Shown: positions 29,418 through 41,013 of the stretch, in pieces
Numbering within the stretch: position 1 is the first letter of the stretch
Layout: each line of letters opens with the position of its first letter
Assembly (NCBI GenBank): GCA_948146395.1
Contig: OX411552.1
Span: 9,939,686 to 10,003,685 of the forward strand
Direction: 5' to 3'
DNA: 64,000 nt
From: Fragum whitleyi
Lineage: Eukaryota; Mollusca; Bivalvia; Cardiida; Cardiidae
The notes under the pieces: model-generated
Told to the model about the DNA's origin: nothing
Seen by the model: the letters and a program-made list of their open reading frames with translations, nothing else
The model's database searches: none
Position numbers and translations under genes: made by a program

Positions 29418-30714
29418 TTAAGGTAACTGCGGACACATAGAGGGCCATTTCAGGTACAAATTTTGAATTGTCTGCAAATCATGCCTAATGCGATAATAAT
29501 GGACTTTGGCGTACCCGCTTTTATATTTCGGTCATAGAAAGGAATTTCATAACGTTGAGATGACATCATGATGTCATCAAGGGGCCGACCCCTTTTTAGG
29601 GAGCAAAATCAGTAATTGTCCATTTTTTCGGAAATAATAGACCGATTTTCATCCCGAAAACGCCATTTGCTTCGTTTTAAGATGTCTGATGTTATGTTTT
29701 ATTGATATGAAGATATAAGTGTAAGAAATACAATTAAGTGTAACGTATTAAATGTTAATGCCTTCTGCGTTGCTGTTTTCGAGTATAGTCACTGGAAATA
29801 TTGCCTTTTTTCTTGAAAATTTGTCCGGTGACCTATACTGAAATTTAGATATGTTGCTGTCAAACCATTCCGCTGAAGAAATTTGAAATAAAAACCATGT
29901 CTCTTCGAGTTAGATTTTTTGTAAAATTCGATTTCGCGAAGATTTCGCAAATCAAAGGATATTTCAACGTCGCGTCAAATGTTCACAAAACCTGTCTTTT
30001 TAAATGGATAAAATTTAAGTGAATTTTTGTATTTCTTAAAATCACATTCAGATTTAATACTTTTTAATCCTATATTTTACGATAAAGCTAAATTTCAAAC
30101 ATTTTAGAAGACGTTATTGCACGGAGATTGGCGCCAAATATGCATAGTGCTGATGGTTTTGGTGCGACGTCGAATTCGACGAAAACTGTTCCAACAACTT
30201 CACAAAATCGAATTTAATAAAAAATCTAACCCGAAGACATATCATTTTTATTTGATTAATACAAAGTATATTCTTTTCGCTACAAAATAACAAAAAATCA
30301 GCATAGGTCACCGGGCGAAATTTTGAGAAATCTCTACTTATTTACAAAAAAATGAATTTAAAAAAGGAACGTCAATTCTTAAAATTTGCGAAATAGTTAG
30401 CGTTTCGGGCATATTTTTCTATTTAAATGTGCATAGAAGTTAAACGAATAGCTCGGGCGATCTTGGGCTTTCAAAATGAAACTTTTTTGTGAAAATCGGC
30501 CGATTAATTCAGAAAATATTTGCAAATAATGATTTTGGCGGGTCAAAAAGGGGTTGGCCCCTTAATGACGTCACGACGTCAAATGTACGAGCTTCAGACC
30601 CTTTTCACTGCGTGTTCGCTAATTCCCGCACTTCTATTATAAACCTCAGAAATTATTGGGAGATTTTAAGAAAGTCGAAAATTCAACTATGTTATCTGTC
30701 CGCAGTTACCTTAA
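29418..30714. mobile_element. 1.3 kb foldback element
   Basis: The two halves are inverted copies throughout. Ends: TTAAGGTAACTGCGGACA and TGTCCGCAGTTACCTTAA. Inner pairs: AAGGGGCCGACCCCTTTTT with AAAAGGGGTTGGCCCCTT, ATAGACCGATTTTCA with TGAAAATCGGCCGAT, GTCCGGTGACCTATACTG with CAGCATAGGTCACCGGGC, GAGTTAGATTTTTTGTAAAA with its counterpart near 30215. The centre is near 30066. Non-coding. It is inserted in the mariner shell with TTAA at both ends. Confidence 0.88.
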
Positions 30715-31392
30715 AAGTATTGCACATATGTGAACATATTTATATATCTGGTTAATTTTGATATATGTAAATGCACTATTACATATTATGTATATAGTAT
30801 CAGCAAGGTAGATTTACTTCACACAACCCTGTAGCTAATTAAGAATGGCTTACAATCTTTATAAATTTTATCTTTCTCAAGACTTATTGGAAAGTCAGCC
30901 GCAATTGTCTGATCCAAACATATTTGACCTTGATTTTTTAGCTCCACATGCCGAAGGTCAGCGAGCTATTGTCATGGCCGTGTGTCCATTGTGCATCTGT
31001 ACGTCACTCTTTGCGTAAACTTTTTCTTTAATCATCTTCTCCTCCCAAACCAATTGGCCGATTTTAATGAAACTTGATAGAAATGTTCCTTGGGTGACTC
31101 TCTTCTAAATTGTTAAAGAAATTTGAATTGACCCCATAATATGGGCATAGCATTTTTGCACAAAAAAAATCTTTGAAAATCTTCTCCTCATTAACCATTT
31201 GGCCAATTTCAGTGAAACTTAGCATGAATGTCCCTTGGGTGACCCTTTACTTAGATTGTTAAAAGAAATTTTGATTGACCCCAAAATATGGGCTAGGCAG
31301 GGCGGGGCTTAATTTTACCAAAAAAAAACACTTATAAATCTTCTCCTCCCAAACCATTGGGCCGATTTTAATGAAACTTGGCATGGATGTAT

Positions 31393-33063
31393 CTCCTAAA
31401 GTATAATAGCTATCAACTTGAAACTTTATGGGTGAATAGATCTCATTGAGGAAAAGTGCAGGACATATTAACTACAACTCTTGCTTGTGTAATTTTGCTC
31501 TTTGTTATTTTTGATACTTAGATTTTGTCCGAAGTGAGGATGACACCTTGAGCCTTGCTGTAATTGTTTCTATAGTGAAATCGAGTGATAAAACAGTTGA
31601 AAACGGCGAATAACATGATCAGTTCACTAAAAAGAAAACCCCTCATGTTGATTTGGACTCTTGGCCAACAAATAGACCATGGCTTTACACAAACAACTAA
31701 AAGGAAACGCTATGTTAATTCCGTACAGACATGGAAAAACAAAACTATTTTACAACTGGAAATCGAACTACTGAACATCAGTTTAAGAGCTCTGTCGGAG
31801 AACTAAATAAAACTGTTGAAAGTTCTTTAAATGTTTACAGATGGTGAGATAATTAAATAAAAAACAAATCAACATGAGGGCTTTTTCCTGAGGTTAACAA
31901 AAAAACTTACTGTGACAACACTGAATATTAGCACCCCCCCTCCCACTTTACCAAATATTTTGGCTTGGTCACCCCCTTTTCTGACTGTAATGGGGGCCAG
32001 CAACCCATTTTGAAAATTTCTAGATGCAACCCTGCTAAGATTTTGTCTGGAGCATATCTCCTAAAGTATAAAAGCTATCAACTTGCATTCTTATGGGTGG
32101 ATAGATCTTATGGAGGAGAAGTGCTGTGCACAAGAAATACAACTCTTGCTTGTGTTATTTTGGAGTTATTGCCCTTTGTTATTTTGATACTTAGATTTTG
32201 TCAAGGGCATTTCTCCTAAAGTATAATAGCTATCCGCTTGAAACTTGATAGGTGGATAGATCTCATGGTGGAAAAGTGCTGTGCACAAGAACTGCAATTT
32301 TTGCTTGCATAATTTTGGAGTTATTGCCCTTTGTTATTTTTTATAATTAGATTTTGTCAAGAGCAAATCTCTTAAAATGTAATAGCCATCAACTTGAATT
32401 TTATGGGTGGAAAAATCTCATGGAGGAAAAGTGCAGTGCACAAGAATTACAACTATTGCTTGCATAATTTTGGAGTTATTGCCCTTTGTTATTTTTGATT
32501 CTTATATTTTGTCCAGAGCATATCTTTTAAAGTATAATTACTATCAACTTGAATCTTTATGGGTGAACAGATCTCATGGAGGAGAAGTGCAGTGCACAAG
32601 AACTACAATTCTTGCTTGCATAATTTTGGAGTAATTGCCCTTTGGTATTTTAAGTACTTAGATTTTGTCCAGAGCATATCTCCTAAAGTATAATAGCTTT
32701 CAACTTGAAACTTTATGGATGGATAGATCTCATTGAGGGAAAGTGCCGTGTACAAGAACTATAACTCCTGCTTTCATAATTTTGGAATAATTGCCCTTTC
32801 TTATTTTTGATACTAAGATTTAGTCCGGAGCATATCTCCTAAAGTATAAATGATATCAACTTGAAACTTTATGGATGGATAGATCTGATGGAGGAAAAAT
32901 GCAGTGCACAAGAATTACAACTCTTGCTTGCATAAATTTCCAGTCATAGATTTTGTAGGGGGTCAATCTCTTAAAGTACAAAAGAATCCTATTAGGCTAT
33001 CTATTAGGCTTCAGTTTACTATCAAGCTTTTGCGGCGGGGGAAGGCCATGTCCAACATGGCTC
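31393..33063 (+). mobile_element. hairpin-capped tandem element, family E, cap missing
   Basis: About nine monomers near 156 bp with ATCTCCTAAAGTATAATAGC, TATCAACTTGAAACTTTATG and GTGCAGTGCACAAGAACTAC. It ends GCGGCGGGGGAAGGCCATGT / CCAACATGGC-TCTTGT, the standard palindrome end. The cap seen in the reversed copy at 51046-52174 is absent. Confidence 0.8.
31637..31888. mobile_element. ~250 bp inverted-repeat insertion in family E
   Basis: CCCCTCATGTTGATTTG at 31639 and CAAATCAACATGAGGG at 31868 are inverted. A frame of 73 codons (31585-31806) spans it without recognisable motif; treated as chance. Confidence 0.6.
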
Positions 33064-33273
33064 TTGTTGTTAAAGGAATTTTGATTGACCCCAAAATATG
33101 GGCATGGTGGGGGGTTGGACTAGGGGGCTTATTTTCACTATAAAATCTTTTCCAAAACCATTGGGCCGAACTCAAGGAAACTTTGCATGAATGTTCCATG
33201 GTTTACCCTTTACTTTAATTGATCAAGAAATTTTGATTGTACCCTTAAAATGGTCTAGGCAGGGCTTGGCCTT

Positions 33274-34305
33274 TTAAACTCACCTGAGCACATCATGCTC
33301 AAGGTGAGCTTTTGTGATCATTGAATGGCAGTCGTCCGTCATGTGTCGTCTGTCGCCCCCGGCGTCAACAATCTTAGTGTTTTCACTCTAGAGGCCACAA
33401 ATATGGCCCATTCTTAATGAATTTTTGTCAGAAGATTGGCCAAATCACAAAGATGAAGCCTATTGAAAATAGAAAGGATCCAAGCCATATCAAGGGAAAA
33501 GGGGCCTTAATGACAATTTTCTTGTTAACACTCTAGAAGCCACAAATATAGCCCAATCTTGATGAAACTTGGTCAGAATGATTGCAAGATCTTAAGGATG
33601 AACCCTATTGAAAACGGGAAAGATCAATGCCATATCAAGGGAAAAGGGGCCTTAATGACAATTTTTTTGTTTACACAGAAGCCACAAATATAATTCAATT
33701 TTCATGAAAATTGGTCAGAATAATGGCTAGGTCACAAGGATGAAACCTATTGAAAAAGGGAAAGATCCATGCCATATCAAGGGTAAAGGGGCCTTAATGA
33801 CAATTTTCTTCGTGAATCTTGATCTGAATGTTGGCCAGATCACAAGGATGAATCCTATTGAAAATGGGAAAGATCCATGCCATATCAAGGGAAAAGGGGC
33901 CTTAATGACAATTTTTTTGTTTACACTCTAGAAGCCATAGATATAATTCAATTTTCATGAAACAGGGTAAGAGTAATGGCTAGGTCACAAGGATGAACCC
34001 TTTGGAAAATTGGAAAGATCCATGCAATATCTTGGGAAGAGGGGCCTTAATGAAAATTTTCTTGTTTACACTCTAAAGGCCACAAATATAACCCAATCTT
34101 CATGAAACTTGGTCAGAATGTTGACCAGGTTACATGAAACTTGTTTAGAAAAGGCTAGAAATTTATGCAAGGATCATGGGAATAGAGTAATGTCTTTCTT
34201 TGGAAAATTTAATGGTCATTTAATGATCTTTCAAGCATTTACTTTTGCTAAGGGAGAAGTCAAAGAGACGAAGGTGAGCGATATAGGACCATCATGGTCC
34301 TCTTG
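33274..34305 (+). mobile_element. hairpin-capped tandem element, family C, copy 1
   Basis: Cap ACTCACCTGAGCACATCATG / CTCAAGGTGAGC, then CGTCCGTC-type bases and ~143 bp monomers with TCTAGAGGCCACAAATATGG, CCAATCTTGATGAAACTTGG and AAGGGGCCTTAATGACAATT. It ends GGTGAGCGATATAGGACCAT / CATGGTCC-TCTTGT. Confidence 0.88.
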
Positions 34306-34585
34306 TCCCTGAAACCAGAAAGCAGCCAGCTTTCATAGTTAGTATGTAGCATCTGATGTAATGGACCTTTAAGTTAATAGTTGATGTCATGTTTGCCTTA
34401 AATTGATGTCATGTTGAAAATCTCAGAAAGTTAAAAAGGAAGGACACAGTCATAGGCACTACAACATATCATTTAGCATCTTATTCTGACAGAAAAACGG
34501 CTGAATATTTACACAAGTTATCTGATTAGTAATGTCGGAACAATTATGGTTTAGAATAAGGACAGATATTATGATACACCCTGTA

Positions 34586-34729
34586 CCTAGATAACTATAG
34601 ATGAATACAACAGGAATACCAGGAGCCAATGTCATCAAAGTGCTGCAGACCTTCTTTAGTAATGAATGCCAAGTTATCTTTTATCCTTGTGATTTTAAGT
34701 TTTGTTTGGAACAAATATGCCCATAATAT
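34586..34729. other. short unassigned spacer
   Basis: Sequence between the mariner shell and the next capped element. Nothing recognised. Confidence 0.5.
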
Positions 34730-34731
34730 TT

Positions 34732-36752
34732 AGTTCACCTGAGCACAAAGTGCTCAATGTGAGCTATTGTGACCACTCACCAGCTGTAAATTGTTTGTCT
34801 GTCAATAATTTTCTTTTAAACATCTTCTTCTCCGAAACCACTGGGCCAATCAAGCTGAAACTTGGTAGGGATGTTCCTTTGGTGAAGCTCTACCAAAGTT
34901 GTTAAAAGAATTCACTCCCATCAAAAACTCTGGTTTGGATTGACAAGGAATAAAATAAAAGCCAAAATTCTTAGAAATAATTTATCTTCTCTTGAACCAT
35001 TGGACCAATCAAGCTGAAACTTGGTAGGGAAGTATCTTGGTCGAAGCTTTTACCAAAGTTGTGAAAAATCTTTATTCCAACATTTACTCTTGTTTCAATG
35101 GTAACCGAAAGGCCTAAAAACTAAGAAAATTATTCTCCTCCTAAACCACTGGGCTAATCAATCTGAAACTTGGAAGGGATGTTCTTAGGCTTTAGCTCTA
35201 CTAAAGTTATCAAAAGAATTTAATTCCATCAATAACTCCCGTTACCATGGTAACAGAAAGTTTGAAAATAGACTTACATAAAATGAAGCTTTCTTTGAAT
35301 GAAAACAACAGTTTAAAATCTCCTAAGACGTATTTTATAATAATTAACAGGGTATGACCCACATTAGACCAAAATTCTCAAGTTTCATAGAAATCGGCCA
35401 CTTGTTCATTAGGAAACATATTTCAAAGATTTTGGGCTCAAAATATGCCACACCCTGCCACGCCAATATTTAAGGGCTGGTCAAAATTTCGTGAACAGTT
35501 TTTGAAAAGGGTCACAGAAGGAACATTCTGGTTAAGTTTCATTGAAATCAGCCCAGAGATCAGGAGGAAATGGCGTTCAAAGATTTCGGGCTCAAAATAA
35601 GCGCCACCCTGCCACGCCCATATTTATGGGCAAGTCAAAATTTTGTTAGCAACTTTTGGAAAGGGGCTCCTAAGGAATCTTCTGGTAAAGTTTCATTGAA
35701 ATTGGCCCAGGGGTTCAGGAGTAGAAGTCATTCAAAGATTTCGGGCTCAAAGTAAGCCCTGCCCTGCCACGCCCAAACTTGGGGGTCAATCAAAATTTCT
35801 TGAACAACTTTGAAAGAGGGTCACCCAAGGTACATTCTGGTAAAGTTTCATTGAAATCGGCTCGTTGGTTCAGGAGGAGATGTCATTTAAAGATTTCGGG
35901 CTCAAAAAAGCCTCGCCCTGCCTCTCCCATATTTATGGGCCAATCCAAATTTCTTGAACAACTTTGAAAGAGGGTCACCCAAGGAAAATTGTGGTAAAGG
36001 TTCATTGAAATTGACCTAGTGGTTCAGGAGGAGATGCTATTCAAAGATTTTGGGCTCAAAATAAGCCCCGCCCTGCCACGCCCGTATTTGGGGGCCAATC
36101 AAAATTTCAGTAACAAATTTTGATAAGGGTCACCCCAGTAACATTCTTGTAAAGTTTGGTTGAAATCGGCCCAGTGGTTCAGGAGGAAAAGTCATTCAAA
36201 GATTTCGGGCTCAAAGTAAGCCCTGCCCTGCCACGCCCAAACTTGGGGGTCAATCAAAATTTCTTGAACAATTTAAGTAAAGGGTCACCCAAGGAACATC
36301 CATGCCAAGTTTCATTGAAATCGGCCCAATTGTTTGGGAGGAGATTTTCAAAGATTTCAAAGTGAAAAAATGCCTCGCCCTGCCATGCCCATATTTGGGG
36401 GTCAATCAAAATTTCTTTAACAATTTTAGAAGAGGGTCACTCTAGAAACATCTCAACCAAGTTTCATGAAAATCCGCCCATTGGTTTGGGAGAAGATGTT
36501 TAAAAAAAAAGTTTACACACGCACTCACAGACGGACGCACCACGGACATACCGCCATGACAATAGCTCGCTGGCCTTTGGCCAGTGGAGCTTAAAATTAA
36601 AAAATCAAATTCAGACATTAAAGTAAGGTATGTTTTTTTCAAAACCACCCTAAATATACATCAAACAATCTCTGGTATTCTTAGCATGGTTGGCAAGTCA
36701 AGACTTGACTTACTCAGGTGAGTGATTTAGGACCATCATGGTCCTCTTGTTA
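34732..36752 (+). mobile_element. family B-like element split by a reversed family A element
   Basis: Cap AGTTCACCTGAGCACAAAGT / GCTCAATGTGAGCT and monomers with CACTGGGCCAATCAAGCTGA-AACTTGG run to about 35290. The matching end (TTACTCAGGTGAGTGATTTA, GGACCATCATGGTCC, TCTTGT) appears only at 36708-36752. The gap is filled by the reversed A element (about 35380-36595). Confidence 0.7.
35380..36595 (-). mobile_element. family A element with GCTCSAC cap, reversed
   Basis: Reversed monomers (TTTCATTGAAATCGGCCCA, TGCCACGCCCA, GGTCAATCAAAATTTC) end in GACGGACGCACCACGGACAT and the cap AGCTCGCTGGCCTTTGGCCA / GTGGAGCT, the same cap type as 30942. The ACAAGA end is not seen. Confidence 0.75.
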
Positions 36753-36887
36753 CATTTCACCCAGTCTGGCAAAAGTTTTTCTCACAAAAATTTAATAGAG
36801 AGAAGGCAAAAGATTGGGCTTATTGTCAATGAACAACTGGTGCCTACACTTGGCTGTTGGATAATGGATAAAAAGTTTAAGTAAACA

Positions 36888-37157
36888 AGAGGACCAGAAT
36901 AGCCCTAAATCACCCACCTGAATGTTATTGGTCAAGTGGATGTCACCCAAGTAACATTCTGGCAGAGTTTCATTCAAATTTGCCCATAGAATGAGATGTA
37001 ATTTCAAGTTATATGCCATGCATATTTTTAAGGCCTAATCAGAATGTCTCAGACATTTTTGAAAAGGGTCACCAAAGGAACATTATTGTGAAGTTTCAAT
37101 CAAAATAGTCAATTGGTTAAGGTTATGTTGTTCACAGATTTCATAGTGCTAAAACTT
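36888..37157 (-). mobile_element. family A-like element, reversed, cap end cut off
   Basis: ACAAGAGGACCAGAATAGCC starts the element, then CACCCACCTGAATG and one or two monomers (AGTTTCATTCAAATTTGCCC). A SINE follows directly and no cap is seen. Confidence 0.65.
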
Positions 37158-37169
37158 AGCTAAAAGTTA

Positions 37170-37443
37170 GCCGCCGTCATAGTGCAGTTGGTAGCGTGTC
37201 GGACTGTCAATCTAGAGGTCCCGGGTTCGATCCCCGACGACGGCACTCATTCTTTCCGACTATTTGTCTCTCACCAATGGGTTGATAATCGTAGACCTAT
37301 GTGAGATAGTAGCTGGAGGCTAGGAAAGAATGTGGTGGTTGTACTGGTGAGAGGAAACCATTGTTAGGTGCTCAAGCCGCCGCGATATAACTGAAATAAT
37401 GTTGAAGGCGGTGTTAAACTCCATTCAATCAATCAATCAATCA
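37170..37443 (+). mobile_element. tRNA-Asp-like SINE, full length, with TSD
   Basis: Head GCCGCCGTCATAGTGCAGTT (box A), loop CTGTCAA with a GTC anticodon, box B GGGTTCGATCCCC and closing stem GACGGC. The body shares CTCACCAATGGGTTGATAAT and CTATGTGAGATAGTAGC with the other copies and ends GGCGGTGTTAAACTCCATTC plus (AATC)n. A ~12 bp target duplication (AGCTAAAA[G/C]TTA) flanks it at about 37158 and 37444. Confidence 0.92.
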
Positions 37444-37534
37444 AAGCTAAAACTTAAAAGGCCCCAACACTCAAACAATATTAATTGGCAAAACAGTCTT
37501 TTGTGAACCTGATTTTAAGAGAAGCATTCATGCA

Positions 37535-38650
37535 ACAAGAGGACCATGATGGTCCTAGATCGCTCACCTGAATCTATTTGACCCCTAGGGCATCACATCA
37601 ATTAAACAGGCAGATGTCATTAAGTACATAATTTCTACATAAAACCAACTTTCATGACATTTCTGCCAAAAATATGGCCCCTAGAGTTATAACAAGAAAA
37701 TTATCATTCCTGTGATATGGCATGGATCCTTCCCACTTTCAAAAGGCTTCATTCGTGTGACCTGACCAACATTATGACCAAGTTTCATGAAGATTGGGCA
37801 ATATTTGTGGCCTATAGAGTGTAAACAAGAAAATTGTCATTAAAGCCCCTTATCCCATGATATGGCACGGATCCTTCCCATTTTCAATAGGATTAATCCT
37901 TGTGACGTGGAGAACATTCTGATCAAGTTTCATGAAGATTGGACATTAATTGTGGCCTCTAGAGAGTAAACAAAAAAATTGTCTTTAAGGCCCCATTTCC
38001 CATGATATGACATGGATCCTTCAGATTTTCAATAGGATTCATCCTTGTGACCGGGAAAACATTCTGACCAAGTTTCATGAAGATTGGGCCATATTTGTGG
38101 CCTCTAGAGTGTAAACAAGAAAATTGTCTTTAAGGCCCCTTTTCCCGTGATATGGCAGGGATCCTTCTCATTTTCGATAGGGTTAATCCTTGTGACCTGG
38201 AGACCATTCTGACCAAGTTTAATGATGATTGGACCATATTTGTGGCCTCTAGAGTGTAAACAAGAAAATTGTCTTTAAGGCCCCTTTTCCCGTGATATGG
38301 CACGGATCCTTCCCATTTTCAAAAGGGTTAATCCTTGTGACCTGGAGACCATTCTGACCAAGTTTCATGATGATTGGACTATATTTGTGGCCTCTAGAGT
38401 GTAAACAAGAAAATTGTCTTTAAGGCCCCTTTTTCCCGTGATTTGGCATGGATCCTTCCCATTTTCAATAGGGTTAATCCTTGTGACCTGAAGAACATTC
38501 TGACAAAGTTTCATGATGATTGGTCCATAATTGTGGCCTCTAGAGTGTAAACACTTAAATTGTTGACGTCTGATGACGGACGACGCACGACGGACATCCA
38601 ATGATCACAAAAGCTCACCTTGAGCACGATGTGCTCAGGTGAGCTAAAAA
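37535..38650 (-). mobile_element. family C element, copy 2 (reversed)
   Basis: It starts ACAAGAGGACCATGATGGTC and runs through reversed monomers (CCAAGTTTCATGAAGATTGG, TTGTGGCCTCTAGAGTGTAA). It ends GACGGACGACGCACGACGGA and cap AGCTCACCTTGAGCACGATG / TGCTCAGGTGAGCT then AAAAA. Confidence 0.9.
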
Positions 38651-39407
38651 TGAATTGAAATTGCCAGATTAGTTTAGAAAATTTAAGATTCAAAAGTGAA
38701 AAGATGCCCTACCCATATTTGAGAGTACATGTAAATCAAAATTTCACAAACAACTTTTGAGAAGGGTTTCCCAAGGAACATTTCTGCCAAGTTTGGTTGA
38801 AATCCGCCCATTGGTTACTGAGGAGATAGATTAGTTTAGAAAATTTAAGATTCAAAAGTGAAAAGATGCCCTACCCATATTTGAGAGTACATGTAAATCA
38901 AAATTTCACAAACAACTTTTGAGAAGGGTTTCCCAAGGAACATTTCTGCCAAGTTTGGTTGAAATCCGCCCATTGGTTACTGAGGAGATAGATTAGTTTA
39001 GAAAATTTAAGATTCAAAAGTGAAAAGATGCCCTACCCATATTTGAGAGTACATGTAAATCAAAATTTCACAAACAACTTTTGAGAAGGGTTTCCCAAGG
39101 AACATTTCTGCCAAGTTTGGTTGAAATCCGCCCATTGGTTACTGAGGAGATATTTAAATATTTTGGAGAAAAAAATAAGGCCTGCCCTGCCACACCTTAA
39201 ATTTATATTCCAAAATAAACTTTTGAGAAAGGTCACCCAAGGAACATTTCTGCCATTTTTGGTTAAAAATTGCTGTAATCCAGCCATTGTTTACTGAGGA
39301 GGAGATGTTTCAAACAATCATTGACACTTTCCGATGACTGACAGACGATGCATCGCCAACAAAAGGTGATCACAAAAGCCCACCTTCAGCATGTGCTCAG
39401 GCAAGCT
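38651..39407 (-). mobile_element. family A element (reversed) with a 162 bp triplication
   Basis: Reversed A monomers end in ACTGACAGACGATGCATC and a decayed cap (AAGCCCACCTTCAGCATG / TGCTCAGGCAAGCT). The ACAAGA end is missing. Its first part is three tandem copies of one 162 bp unit. Confidence 0.8.
38667..39152 (-). repeat. three identical 162 bp tandem units
   Basis: Units start at 38667, 38829 and 38991 with GATTAGTTTAGAAAATTTAA and end with ACTGAGGAGATA. By eye I find no difference between the three, unlike the other monomer arrays, which are diverged. Confidence 0.9.
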
Positions 39408-40050
39408 AAAAAGGGGGCATAATTTGTACAAAACAAATCTGGTTATCCACCTTGATAGTATAGGTTGCTCTTTTGAAAGTGAATATGTGTGCCAAGTTTC
39501 AAGATTACCCCTTCAGTAGAACCAGATATCACAAAATGTCAATGTTTTTGCAAGACTACATCACCAATACTATAGCAATTAATCAAGATTTCCCTCTGCA
39601 AAACAAAAAAGACTTCAGGACGGACGAACAGACATGTAGAAACCAATATACCCCATCATAGGTATGATGATGATTAATGGGAAATAATTATCTTGGTGAT
39701 AAAAAGCTAGACATAAAATAAGAACAATAATTGTTGTTTATGACTTTATTTGCCAAAAAGGTACAGTCTAATTATCATAATTTATTACAGCAAATAAAAG
39801 AGAGGTGTGTAATTTTAAAACAGTTATTTCTTCCAACAATATTGACAAGATATGGCCATACAGCAAACTGACCAAACGGCAATATACTATATTACCTCTA
39901 GATTTTGGACACAAAAGGCAAACAATTTGTCACTTGGCAATGAAAACCTTGTAACATCAGCTTGAATAAACTGGAGTTACGAGGTTATGATTGCCCATTG
40001 ACATGCCAATTGGTGTTCTAACATTCTTAAAAGAGTAGAATAACAACATG
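39408..40050. other. fragment of a GGACGGACGAAC-type repeat, then unassigned
   Basis: 39410-39660 reads like the tail of another capped element (TGCCAAGTTTCAAGATTACC, CAGGACGGACGAACAGAC, ATATACCCC). The rest, to 40050, has nothing recognised. Confidence 0.4.
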
Positions 40051-40214
40051 CTAAGGTAGTGGACCCATAATGGTTCTGCAAGATTCCAGAGCACATGAAC
40101 TTTCACAATTTTACCCAAGGTTTCCTAATGAAATTATTAGGAAACCTTGGTTTACACTGTTACAGTTCATTAATTCCGAAATGTTGCAGAACTAATATGG
40201 GTCCACTACCTTAA
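40051..40214. mobile_element. TTAA-type palindromic MITE (family R)
   Basis: CTAAGGTAGTGGACCCATAA and TATGGGTCCACTACCTTAA are inverted ends. Centre AGGTTTCCTAATGAAATTAT / TAGGAAACCT. Best copy. Confidence 0.9.
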
Positions 40215-41013
40215 TGCATCCAAATAAAGATAAGTGACAAAAATTGTAGGCCCTGATCAAACTCCTGCTTGATGAGCAGTTTGGTCTATGTCTTCAATGC
40301 ATGTATTAGTTATATGGTTTCTTGTCAGGGTATATGACAATTTATTCTGGGCTTGAAAAAATGACGTCATCTGAGCCTTAGGCAAGGGTTTACATCATTT
40401 TTTACTCCCGGAAATATATCATTATATACCGGTACCCAGGCAAGAAACCCTATTATGAATTTACTATACTTCAAAGTTTTAGACAAAATCTGTCTTTTGC
40501 CTATTTAAGGCTTTGTTATACACAGAATTCTTTAAAACCACTAATTTCCCCAAATGCACTCCCGAATGAAAAGTTATCATTAGTGACATCACATGTAGTC
40601 ACATTACAAAAATCCTGGGATTTTATGTTAAGAAAGCAGTTCTTTTGTGAACTAGTGAGAAAGAAAGAACTTTAAATGGACAGATTTGTAGAATTGTAGG
40701 TATTAATTAGCATTTATATCAATTTTTATTTGTATGTTAATAACTGACATGCTTTGAACTGTAGCAAAATGTGTATACTCGGGCCGTTTTTATGAACGAA
40801 GCGAGAGAATCATGGCTGCCATTACCGGTTCAAATTTTAGTCTATTTAGTTTCCTAATGAGGCGCATTAATGAAATATAAGATGTTATACTGGAGTGGCC
40901 CTAGATATCAACAGTGCTCTCAATAAGCAGACGTCAACGTAACATATGTCCAGAACTTTAAGTCTAAGTATAGATCCACGGGTAATTCTCCGAAGTGAAA
41001 AAGATGCTACCTA
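40215..41013. other. no feature recognised
   Basis: Unassigned sequence with a TGACGTCAT word near 40363. No coding or repeat structure supported. Confidence 0.45.

Larger units (their letters stand above)
30942..33270 (+). mobile_element. family A element with variant cap, interrupted by family E
   Basis: Cap AGCTCCACATGCCGAAGGTC / AGCGAGCT, then ATTGTCATGGCCGTG and A-type monomers (TTGGCCGATTTTAATGAAAC, TTTTGATTGACCCC) up to about 31392. Family E monomers follow until 33063, after which A-type sequence resumes (GGAATTTTGATTGACCCC) to about 33270. Confidence 0.75.
29035..34583. mobile_element. mariner-type transposon shell with nested insertions
   Basis: The left end CAGGGTGTTTCATAATATCT and right end (inverted CAGGGTGTATCATAATATCT) are near-perfect TIRs, each next to TA (29033-29034, 34584-34585), the Tc1/mariner target. 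Inverted similarity continues inwards (GTTGTAGTGCCTATGA versus TCATAGGCACTACAAC; ACATGACATCAATTTTAGGC versus its complement near 34395). A decayed transposase piece lies at 29289-29397. Most of the interior is later insertions: a foldback (29418-30714) and hairpin-capped elements (30942-34305). The 5.5 kb length is therefore a small mariner plus guests. Confidence 0.85.

Noticed and set aside
31585..31806. 73-codon plus-strand open frame as a transposon gene
   Set aside because: No transposase motif, and it spans the boundary of a small inverted-repeat insertion.
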